From the NCBI GenBank assembly GCA_049334165.1, contig JBEGHD010000001.1: 64,000 bases of DNA; one strand, given 5' to 3'. The translations under genes were made by a program, and so were the position numbers. Positions 26,001 through 32,215 of the stretch are shown here, piece after piece. This DNA is from JBEGHD01 sp049334165 (GTDB taxonomy: Bacteria; Bacteroidota; Bacteroidia; Flavobacteriales_D; Sanyastnellaceae). The notes beneath the pieces are model-generated. The model was not told the origin of the DNA. It saw nothing but the letters and a program-made list of their open reading frames with translations, and searched no databases. Position 1 is the first letter of the stretch. Every line of letters begins with the position of its first letter.

Positions 26001-27767
26001 ACAGTTACTGATGACAATGGCTGTGTAAACACTGCCGACACTTGTCTCACGTCTGTACCATCAGTTTCTGTGATGGCGACAGTAACCAATATCGAATGTG
26101 CCGGAGACACCACCGGAATGATTGATATCGATGTGATGGGTGGAACCACTCCTTACACACTTACATGGACTGGGCCGGATGGATTCACTTCAGATCAGGA
26201 AGACATCAATCAGCTTGTGGCAGGAGAGTACGATCTGAATATTAGCGATGTAAACCTCTGCGGCCTCGACACTACGTTTACCGTTGAAGAAAACGCACCA
26301 TTCGATATCTCAGCAAACATGACCAACCCAAGTTGTCCAGGAACCGATGACGGAGCTATTGATATCACCGTTAGCGGTGGTACCGGATCTCTCGACTTTT
26401 CATGGACAGGTCCAAATGGATTTGCTTCGCCAATGGAAGATATTAGTGGGCTGGAGAATGGTGATTATGAACTCACCATTACCGACTCACTTGGATGCAG
26501 CGTGATAAACACAATTCCGCTGGCAGATCCTGACTCATTGCAACTTACTCTCAACGCCATGGACGTAACGTGCAATGGAGCAGCCGATGGATCGATCACT
26601 CTAGAAATAACTGGTGGAACCGAACCCTACGACATTTCATGGACTGGCCCCGATGGATTTACTTCAGATCAGGCAGAACTCGAAGATCTGGAGCCTGGAA
26701 CTTATTCAGTTTCTGTGACAGACGACAATGGATGTAGTGCTACTGCAACTGCAGAAATTAACGAATATCCAGAAATTGATCTCAGCATTAACGATCTGCA
26801 AAATGAGTCTTGTCCTGAAACGATGGACGGCTTCATCGATATCGATATCAGCGGTGGACTCCCTTCTTACAACTTCAACTGGTCGGGACCTGATGGCTTC
26901 ACAGCCGACACAGAAGACATCGACAGCCTGAGCTTTGGCACCTACTCTGTTTCAATTACAGATTCTGTTGGATGTGAAGTGATTATCAATAACATCACTC
27001 TTTCAGTGGCTGACTCGATAGATGTGAGCACTTCAGGAGATATTGCGGAATGCTTTGGAGACGGACCTTATCTGATTCTCGGTTCTAGTGAAGGATCTAC
27101 TGTCGATCAGCAAAACTGGACAACCCTCGAAGGCGATACCCTGAGCACAGACGAAACATTAGAAATAAATCCTGAAGCTGGCGTTTACGAGTTTATTTAC
27201 ACGGCTACTGCAGGAAATTGCTCGGCAACAGACACCGTTTCGGTAGAAATTTTCGAATTGCCAGATGCCAATGCCGGTGAAGACGACTTCGTTTTTATCG
27301 ATGAAATTTTCACTATTGGAGGTGACCCGACAACGGGATCTGAAAACACTGTTTCCTGGTCTCCGGGAGATATTTTGCCAGACAGCACTGCGCTTAATCC
27401 TTCTACAAGCATTGAAGAAAACACAACTTTCTACCTCACAGTGACAAGTCCCGATGGCTGTGTAGCTCTGGACACTGTGGTAATCGAGATCGTTCCTGAA
27501 ATCGACATCCCTTCTGGTTTCTCTCCCAATGGAGATGGTATCAACGAATTGTGGTTGATCGGCAACATCGAGCAGTATCCAAACACGGTAATTGAGGTTT
27601 ACAACCGATGGGGAGATTTGCTCCACCGATCTGCCGGAGTCTATGAACCGTGGGACGGAAAGTACGAAGGTAACGTAGTGCCGGTAGGAACGTACTACTA
27701 TGTAATTGACATCAACGAGCCAGAATTTCAGGAAGAAATTACCGGCCCGGTCACCATTTTAAGATAA
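20064..27767 (+). CDS. Giant SprB-repeat surface adhesin with CHU_C domain
   Basis: A 2567-residue surface protein. A signal peptide (about 1-24) is followed by an N-terminal beta-helix-like region (about 25-255; LQWIGESGDWNSSSNW, SCGNLEITPG). Then come 26 SprB-type repeats of about 79 residues (268-2327), a spacer with an Ig-like part, and a CHU_C domain (about 2485-2567; FSPNGDGINELWLIG, VYNRWGDLLH, TYYYVIDI). SprB is the mobile gliding adhesin of Flavobacterium; this protein is shorter and of similar design, so adhesion or motility is likely. Secretion is expected through T9SS, aided by the PorP/SprF gene four bases downstream. The start codon is TTG; it gives a complete signal peptide and no ATG fits. 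Confidence 0.92.
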   Translation: MKNYLKHLVIATLFVAAFVSSQAQTLQWIGESGDWNSSSNWQSEADSRSNFSALPDQDTKVIFDSDQPIYIQLSGNISCGNLEITPGTEVFFQGSATAELSVFGDISQKGIAHFDCGSINLAGSNQQIDFGNHPSFKADLIVSGREATLNSSLRQAFDAGIEVCGSFDFNAQQVQTGTLSFCETAGTINLFGALVYVDQKLTAPENLEVLQNGGSVFVNRNSSLRSSPGNIDLISPSSMPETDCGTGPSQTPFTVEATVISDYNGQDVSCNDAEDGQAFAQVISGGVGPFTYMWINGPATQQYNGLGAGTYTVLVVDQGQGVSCGVDLQLTEPSEVNIFGMNLVPPTCADTCNGQASPSPFGGTPGYTFLWNNTDPTQNITTLCEGENNLQIFDLNGCVFDTTFNTPLDGIDFGLSVTDALCFGGSDGSATSSPSGGGGAPFTINWSTSDSGNSVSGLSAGNYTLTVEDVDGCVVDTLFEVGEGPEITLTIDSLVDLTCFESNDGGIFATVGGGVPPYTTQWTGPNGFNSANENITGLEAGTYNLTVTDDNGCQETFSATINQPNELTASGVETPVDCFGAATGSIDLTIAGGSLPYSISWTGPDGFTANTEDIANLEAGFYNATVTDGNGCTVNATVEVTEPNELQFSESITPITCFGDDDGAIDLNLSGGTPPYDVQWVGPAGFFANTEDISGLAPGDYDVTVTDDNSCVVTNTFTIDPVADITIDLTVSEITCNGSDDGAISSIIAGGTPPYTINWTGPNSFSSGNQDISSLEPGTYTIQVTDDNGCIKTDQVILNEPAAITVSAIVNDVTCNGFSDGFIDITTSGGNPGYDFSWTGPDGFSATTEDISGLEAGDYTLLVTDDNNCTYSEIFTIEEFPPIDINATFSPIVCAGEDVGTIDLTVTGGVSPYDFSWSGPNGFNSLNEDISGLEAGDYTVIVGDQAGCSDTATYTIDSTVPILIEATFSDPVCNGDSNGQIDLTISGGSTPYSIVWNTTDTSEDLTGLPAGTYSVEVTDDDGCVQTDIELIDSGLTVSEITLTDPPLLTLNATPTDIACFGDTLGTIDLEIVGGIPPYNVSWSGPDGFTSTDEDLSNILAGDYTVTVTDDAGCVETTTVTVDEPAEIVLDATLSTQLCGDDLGSIDLEISGGIAPYTTEWVGPNGFNSASEDLTDLEQGSYTVTVTDDNGCQVEEIYEITGPDTISVNSTPVDLDCSGIDNGTIEIEVSGGTTPYTITWNGPDGFTSNDEDIFNLAAGSYDLNIEDDNACTFDTTITLNQPDVISITNAVITPPLCNGEENASIELETAGGTPPLNFNWTGPDGFVAGTEDIFDLAPGVYDLQITDQGNCQLDTSFTIVDTPLLELTLDPTNVSCFGENDGSIDLSIAGGTAPYSTAWTGPNGFISADEDIFNLEPGLYEVTVTDSNLCEAMASVEIVEGIGVSITTSTTPSNCDIDNGTAVVDSIGGGTAPYNFSWEDNLGNEISTDSLATGLSSGDYTVFVTDSNGCQATQLVTVENTASATLDAAITEPLCFGDNNGTIDLTISSGTPPFDVSWSGPDGFASTDEDISDLEAGTYSVSVTDDAGCLSQMDFEVTQPGLISVDATLTYIACNGDSSGAIEIIVNGGTPDFDFSWTGPNGFASTDQNIDTLLAGTYNLEITDTNGCTADTLFTLSEADPYTIDIALTDTICFGAADGQINVTTSGATPPYNFNWTSTSGGFTSFDEDIFDLVPGDYILTITDDNGCTLDTTVTIHEADDLTVTVDQVLPDCQQSNGSLTANPTGGQEGTSYSYFWYDVEAGNTLISQNQTLSGITAGIYYLEVFDDLGCSATATVPLSDDAGTLSFDITDVLCNGANTGAIDMTVTDATDPVTISWSGPDGFSSSDEDINDLFAGDYTVQVTDDLGCELNEIVSITEPDSISIELTTSDITCAGLDNGTISAVVTGGVSPYSFDWTGPNGFNSTDQDISDLEEGCYTVTVTDDNGCVNTADTCLTSVPSVSVMATVTNIECAGDTTGMIDIDVMGGTTPYTLTWTGPDGFTSDQEDINQLVAGEYDLNISDVNLCGLDTTFTVEENAPFDISANMTNPSCPGTDDGAIDITVSGGTGSLDFSWTGPNGFASPMEDISGLENGDYELTITDSLGCSVINTIPLADPDSLQLTLNAMDVTCNGAADGSITLEITGGTEPYDISWTGPDGFTSDQAELEDLEPGTYSVSVTDDNGCSATATAEINEYPEIDLSINDLQNESCPETMDGFIDIDISGGLPSYNFNWSGPDGFTADTEDIDSLSFGTYSVSITDSVGCEVIINNITLSVADSIDVSTSGDIAECFGDGPYLILGSSEGSTVDQQNWTTLEGDTLSTDETLEINPEAGVYEFIYTATAGNCSATDTVSVEIFELPDANAGEDDFVFIDEIFTIGGDPTTGSENTVSWSPGDILPDSTALNPSTSIEENTTFYLTVTSPDGCVALDTVVIEIVPEIDIPSGFSPNGDGINELWLIGNIEQYPNTVIEVYNRWGDLLHRSAGVYEPWDGKYEGNVVPVGTYYYVIDINEPEFQEEITGPVTILR
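20865..27044 (+). repeat. 26 tandem SprB-type protein repeats
   Basis: Coding repeats of about 79 codons. The unit reads (I/V)xCNGxxDGxIDLxxxGGTPPY, then W(T/S)GP(D/N)GF, (E/Q)DIxxLxxGxY and VTDDNGC. Repeats 4-15, 17-18 and 21-26 are regular. Repeats 1-3, 10, 16, 19 and 20 deviate in the WxGPxGF segment, some through an altered loop (for example YFWYDVEAG in repeat 20). Nucleotide identity between neighbours is modest, so the array is old rather than freshly expanded. Confidence 0.88.
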
Positions 27768-27771
27768 CACC

Positions 27772-28668
27772 ATGCACCGAATCATATACACCCTAAGCAT
27801 TTTGCTCTTGTTTTCGGCACTGGTTGAAAAAGTGAGTGCTCAGCAGCTTCCACAAATCAGCCAGTACATGGAGAACGACTACGTCATTAACCCAGCCGTG
27901 GCCGGAACTCAGCAATATTTTGACGTGAAATTCATGAGCCGCCAGCAATGGTCGGGTATTACTGATGCACCTCGCACCTTCACCCTTTCCCTGGCAGCGC
28001 CAATGAAAAACGAAAAGATGGGTCTCGGAGGCTACATCTACACCGACAATGCCGGACCAACCCGAAGAAGTGGTTTCCAATTGAGCTACTCCTATATTCT
28101 CACACTCAACGAATCTCTGAAGCTCAGCCTGGCAGCTTCAGGTGGACTTCAGCAATTTGCCATTGACGGATCTCAGATAACCTTGACCAACAATGACGAT
28201 CCGGCACTTTACGGTGAAAAGCGAGCCGACTTACTGTTCGATGCTAAGTTCGGTGCTTACCTCTACCACGAGGATTTTTATGTGGGTTTAACTTTTCCTC
28301 AGCTTTTGCAAAACCAGCTCGATTTGTACGATTCTGAAAATTCTATCAGCAGACTGGAAGATCACTACTACCTCACAGCAGGTTATCGTTATGAAATCAA
28401 CGAAACCTTCACGGTAGAGCCTTCGGTAATGCTGAAGTACACTCAGCCGGTTCCCTTAAAAATTGATGCTTCGGCAAGAGTTTTTTATCAGGACATGATT
28501 TGGCTGGGAGGCTCTTACCGAAACAATGACGCAATTATCGTCATGGCCGGATACGAGTATCAGAACGCTTTATCGATAGGCTATTCTTACGATTTCACTA
28601 CCAGCAACCTCCAGAACTACAGCTCGGGCACGCATGAAATCGTACTGGGCTTTAAGTTCAATCAATAA
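27772..28668 (+). CDS. PorP/SprF-family type IX secretion outer-membrane protein (second copy)
   Basis: A 298-residue paralogue of the protein at 19043. The signal peptide ends in VSAQ, and the mature start is QQLPQISQYMENDYVINPAVAGTQQ, then SRQQWSGITDAPRT. Barrel strands run to the end (for example LSIGYSYDFTTSNLQ and THEIVLGFKFN). It begins four bases after the giant adhesin gene and is presumably its dedicated partner. ATG start. Confidence 0.92.
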   Translation: MHRIIYTLSILLLFSALVEKVSAQQLPQISQYMENDYVINPAVAGTQQYFDVKFMSRQQWSGITDAPRTFTLSLAAPMKNEKMGLGGYIYTDNAGPTRRSGFQLSYSYILTLNESLKLSLAASGGLQQFAIDGSQITLTNNDDPALYGEKRADLLFDAKFGAYLYHEDFYVGLTFPQLLQNQLDLYDSENSISRLEDHYYLTAGYRYEINETFTVEPSVMLKYTQPVPLKIDASARVFYQDMIWLGGSYRNNDAIIVMAGYEYQNALSIGYSYDFTTSNLQNYSSGTHEIVLGFKFNQ

Positions 28669-28728
28669 GCCGGTAGCGGCATTTCTTCGAATTTTTAATT
28701 TTAGTTTCGCAAAAACAATTTTGGCATC

Positions 28729-29082
28729 ATGCACATTGAGGCTTTGCGCGACTACTGCCTATCTAAAAAAGGCGTCACTGAAGGACTACCCTTCGGTCCG
28801 GATACGCTTGTTTTTAAAGTTGGTGGAAAAATGTTTGCACTTGCTGGACTCGAGCCTTTCGATTACATCAACCTTAAGTGCGATCCAGAAAAAGCGCTGG
28901 AGCTGAGAGCTGAATTCGAAGGAATTCGCCCAGGCTACCACATGAACAAGGAGCACTGGAACTCGGTGTACGTAGATGGCACAGTACCCGAAAATCTGAT
29001 CATCGAGCTGATTGACCTGAGTTATGCACTAGTTGCCAAAAGCCTGTCTAAAAAGGCGAAAGAGGAACACGGACTGAGTTAG
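28729..29082 (+). CDS. MmcQ/YjbR family protein
   Basis: A 117-residue protein of the YjbR (CyaY-like fold) family, with LRDYCLSKKGVTEGLPFGPDTLVFKVGGKMFAL, INLKCDPEKALELR, and GYHMNKEHWNSVYVDG, all family hallmarks. The family is described as DNA-binding-like but has no firm function. ATG start. A TAGTTTCG box about 20 bp upstream resembles a -7 element. It is a single gene between the adhesin operon and the rsmI operon. Confidence 0.85.
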   Translation: MHIEALRDYCLSKKGVTEGLPFGPDTLVFKVGGKMFALAGLEPFDYINLKCDPEKALELRAEFEGIRPGYHMNKEHWNSVYVDGTVPENLIIELIDLSYALVAKSLSKKAKEEHGLS

Positions 29083-29160
29083 ATTCTCAGTGCAAAAAAC
29101 ACAATAAGAACCTCTTCGTTTAGGTTCAAAAGATTATTAGTTAATTTGGTTTTCAACCGA

Positions 29161-30093
29161 ATGGAGGATAAAGAAAAATACAAGGACATAAAATCGCTCA
29201 CTGCGGAATTGGCCAAACAAGTGAAAGCACTTGAAACGGGCGAGCTTGCTGCCGGAGACCTCGACTCTATGGCGGAAAAGTCGCGCGAGCTCTACGAGCG
29301 AATTATCGTGATCCGTCACCTGGCTTACGAACGCATTGTAAAAAATAAGACTGAAGGCTCAATGGCAAAAGAGCCGCGCGAAATGCCGTTCAGGATTAAC
29401 ATGAACCGCCCTCCGATTTCCAAAAATCAAACTTCGCTTATCGATGTGATCGAGGAGCTCACAGCTGGCGAAGAAGATGATTTTGCTGATGAATCTAAAG
29501 ACGAGTCAACGGCCTCGACTGAAACTAATGAAGTACAGGAAGAAACTGTTGAAGAAGAGTCTGAAAAAGATGTCCAAGAAACCGTTGAATCTGAAGAAGA
29601 GACTGTAGCTGAGGAAGAGCAACCCGAAGAAGTTGAAGAAGAGGTTGCTAAAGATGAAGAGCCGTCAGAAGAAGCACCCGAGGAGGTTGAGGAAGAAGTT
29701 GCTGAGGAAGAGCAAGAATTGCCCGAGGTGAAGATTGAGCCTGAGAGCGAAAGCGAGCCTGCACCTATGGAGGAGCAGATTGAAGAAAAGCTTTCGTCTC
29801 CAGCGACCAGATCAACAGAACAGCCCGAGACGCTTGCTGATCGTCTGAAAATGACTCCGCTTGCAGACCTTAAAAAAGCGATTGGATTGAATCAAAAATT
29901 TCAATTTATCAACGAGCTTTTTGAAGGTGATGCCGATGAATACGCTGACAGCATCGAGAAACTCAACAGTGCAGACAACATGGAATCGGCAATCAAATAT
30001 TTTGAGAAAGACCTTGCAGCTAAAAACGACTGGGAAGAGGATCACCCCAGCGTGCTCGACCTGCGCGAGCTCGTTCAAAGACGCTACTTATGA
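29161..30093 (+). CDS. Acidic cytoplasmic protein of unknown function, conserved ends
   Basis: A 310-residue protein in three parts. The helical N-terminus (about 1-75) contains EKYKDIKSLTAELAKQVKAL and SRELYERIIVIRHLAYE. A Glu-dominated linker (about 100-215) is almost entirely E/V/A/S. The folded C-terminus (about 225-310) contains LADRLKMTPLADLKKAIGLNQKFQFINELFEG and ends DLRELVQRRYL. I recall this N/C pattern from other Bacteroidota genes beside rsmI but know no function. The frame opens at TTG 29146; the ATG at 29161 (MEDKEKY) is preferred. It overlaps rsmI by 4 bp. Confidence 0.75.
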   Translation: MEDKEKYKDIKSLTAELAKQVKALETGELAAGDLDSMAEKSRELYERIIVIRHLAYERIVKNKTEGSMAKEPREMPFRINMNRPPISKNQTSLIDVIEELTAGEEDDFADESKDESTASTETNEVQEETVEEESEKDVQETVESEEETVAEEEQPEEVEEEVAKDEEPSEEAPEEVEEEVAEEEQELPEVKIEPESESEPAPMEEQIEEKLSSPATRSTEQPETLADRLKMTPLADLKKAIGLNQKFQFINELFEGDADEYADSIEKLNSADNMESAIKYFEKDLAAKNDWEEDHPSVLDLRELVQRRYL

Positions 30094-30761
30094 GCAAGCT
30101 CTATCTAGTTCCCACGCCAATTGGCAATCTTGAAGACATCACTCTCCGAGCGTTGAGAATTTTAAAAGAGGTTGACGGAATACTGGCTGAAGACACTCGA
30201 GTAACAAAGAAGCTGCTCCAGCACTACGACATCAATCAACAAGTTTTTAGCTTTCATCAAAACAACGAACACAAGGCGCTTGACGGTGTCGTTAATCGAC
30301 TGAGAACAGGAGCTACACTGGCTTTGGTAAGTGACGCGGGCACTCCCGGAATTTCTGACCCGGGCTTTTTGCTTGCCCGCGAATGCATCAGAGAAGGAAT
30401 TGAAATCGAAACGCTCACCGGAGCCACAGCCTTCGTTCCGGCCCTGGTAAATTCCGGTCTGCCGTGCGATCGTTTCGTATTTGAAGGGTTTTTACCTCAC
30501 AAAAAAGGTCGCCAAACCAAGCTCGACTTGTTGGTTGAAGAGGAAAGAACCATTGTGCTCTACGAGTCGCCTCACCGACTATTGAAGACCTTAAAACAAC
30601 TGGAAGAACGCTGTACTCCAGAGAGGGAAATCTCTGTGTCGCGCGAGATCTCAAAAAAGTTCGAAGAAACTGTCAGAGGGACGATATCAGAGGTTTTCGC
30701 CCATTTCGAAGAGAAGGGTGTGAAAGGGGAGTTTGTAATTGTTTTGGCCGGAAAGAGCTAG
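30090..30761 (+). CDS. rsmI: 16S rRNA (cytidine(1402)-2'-O)-methyltransferase
   Basis: A 223-residue enzyme that 2'-O-methylates C1402 of 16S rRNA in the decoding centre, using S-adenosylmethionine. Family motifs are all present: LVPTPIGNLEDITLRAL near the start, AEDTRVTKKLL, SDAGTPGISDPGFLL, ETLTGATAFVPALVNSGLP, and LYESPHRL. The length matches the short Bacteroidota form. It overlaps the acidic protein gene before it by 4 bp. Its stop codon shares the palindrome CTAG with the stop of convergent radA. Confidence 0.95.
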   Translation: MSKLYLVPTPIGNLEDITLRALRILKEVDGILAEDTRVTKKLLQHYDINQQVFSFHQNNEHKALDGVVNRLRTGATLALVSDAGTPGISDPGFLLARECIREGIEIETLTGATAFVPALVNSGLPCDRFVFEGFLPHKKGRQTKLDLLVEEERTIVLYESPHRLLKTLKQLEERCTPEREISVSREISKKFEETVRGTISEVFAHFEEKGVKGEFVIVLAGKS

Positions 30762-32122
30762 CCGAAAATCCTATTAAACACTTCCTCAACTTTCGTCACC
30801 ATCACCAATTCCAACTTATATTTTTTCGGATCTATTCCCTTGTTGTAGCTCGAGATGAACATTCTGTCGAAACCGAGCTTGTCGGCTTCTGAGATGCGCT
30901 GATCGACTCTTGTGACAGGACGGATTTCACCGGAAAGCCCCACCTCACCCGCGAAAGCTGTAGTTCTTGCAACGGGTAGATCTTCTCCCGAAGAAAGAAT
31001 TGCAGCAATCACAGCAAGATCGATTGCCGGATCGTCCATTTTTACTCCTCCCGCAAGATTCAAGAAAACGTCTTTTGCACCAAGCCTAAATCCGCAACGC
31101 TTCTCAAGAACTGCCAACAGCATGTTGAGCCTGCGGAGATCAAAACCAGTAGCCGATCTCTGAGGGGTACCATAGGCTGCGGTGCTCACGAGTGCCTGAA
31201 CTTCAATGAGTAAAGGACGAAGCCCCTCTAGCGTTGAAGCCACAGCAGTTCCACTGAGCGTTTCTCCACCTTGTCCGATAAGAATTTCTGATGGGTTGTC
31301 GACTTCGCGGAGTCCACTTCCCTGCATCTCGTAAATGCCCAACTCGTTGGTTGAACCAAACCGATTCTTCACTGAACGCAATAAACGATAGATGTGGTGG
31401 CGATCTCCTTCAAACTGGATGACGGTATCCACCATGTGCTCGAGCACTTTTGGCCCTGCAAGTGAACCCTCTTTGGTGATGTGACCAATGAGAAAAACCG
31501 GAGTTTGAGTTTTCTTGGCAAAATTCATCATCTCGGAGGCCGACTCTCTGATTTGTGAGATACTTCCCGGAGAAGAATCGATGTATTCGGAGTGAAGAGT
31601 TTGAATCGAATCGATAATGAGCAGATCTGGTTGATGTTGCTTAACGGTCTGGAGGATCTGCTGAGTAGAGGTTTCAGTGTAAATCAGACAATTACCATCA
31701 TTCATTCCCAGCCGCTCTGCACGCATTCTAATTTGCTCACCACTTTCCTCACCCGAAACGTAAAGTGTTTTTAAGCCTTCGTTTTGCAGAGCTGTCTGCA
31801 GCATCAAGGTAGATTTACCTATGCCCGGTTCGCCTCCAACTAAGATCAAGCTTCCGGGGACCAGTCCACCACCCAAAACCCGGTTGAATTCCTGATCTTT
31901 AAGCAGAAAACGTCTGCCACTTCCAGGTTCAATTTCACTGAGAGATCTGGCAGAGTTTTTACCGGGTTTTTTAGCCGCCTGTCCGTATTCGTCCTTTCCA
32001 CCTTTGCTCACCACTTCTTCTACCATCGTGTTCCATTCTCCACAAGACGGACACTTGCCAACCCATTTGGCGGATTCGGCTCCACAATTCTGACAGAAAA
32101 AACTCGATATGATTTTTACCAT
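30758..32122 (-). CDS. radA: DNA repair protein RadA
   Basis: A 454-residue RecA-like ATPase that drives branch migration in recombination repair. The N-terminal zinc finger has Cys10, Cys13, Cys24 and Cys27 (CQNCGAESAKWVGKCPSC). Walker A GGEPGIGKST lies at about 96-105. The RadA-specific KNRFGSTNELG motif and a C-terminal Lon-protease-like domain (GGVKMDDPAIDLAVIAAILSS) are intact. ATG start 7 bp after a TATCTTTG -7 box. Converges with rsmI with a 4-bp overlap. Confidence 0.96.
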   Translation of the reverse strand: MVKIISSFFCQNCGAESAKWVGKCPSCGEWNTMVEEVVSKGGKDEYGQAAKKPGKNSARSLSEIEPGSGRRFLLKDQEFNRVLGGGLVPGSLILVGGEPGIGKSTLMLQTALQNEGLKTLYVSGEESGEQIRMRAERLGMNDGNCLIYTETSTQQILQTVKQHQPDLLIIDSIQTLHSEYIDSSPGSISQIRESASEMMNFAKKTQTPVFLIGHITKEGSLAGPKVLEHMVDTVIQFEGDRHHIYRLLRSVKNRFGSTNELGIYEMQGSGLREVDNPSEILIGQGGETLSGTAVASTLEGLRPLLIEVQALVSTAAYGTPQRSATGFDLRRLNMLLAVLEKRCGFRLGAKDVFLNLAGGVKMDDPAIDLAVIAAILSSGEDLPVARTTAFAGEVGLSGEIRPVTRVDQRISEADKLGFDRMFISSYNKGIDPKKYKLELVMVTKVEEVFNRIFG

Positions 32123-32129
32123 AGGGCTT

Positions 32130-32137
32130 CAAAGATA
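32130..32137 (-). promoter_or_regulatory. -7 promoter box of radA
   Basis: The minus strand reads TATCTTTG (TAnnTTTG consensus), 7 bp before the radA ATG. The region that should hold the -33 box overlaps the terminator of the neighbouring surface-protein gene. Confidence 0.5.
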
Positions 32138-32144
32138 GTGCTTA

Positions 32145-32177
32145 TAAAAAAGGAAGGCCCGACAAAAATGCCGGGCC
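32145..32177 (-). terminator. Rho-independent terminator of the CHU_C surface-protein locus
   Basis: The minus strand carries the stem GGCCCG / CGGGCC with a 10-nt loop. After a short TTCC it runs into a TTTTTTA tract. It lies about 40 bp past the stop of the 1131-residue CHU_C gene. Confidence 0.75.
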
Positions 32178-32215
32178 AACCCAATAATCGATATATAGAA
32201 AAGCTACGGGTGGAT

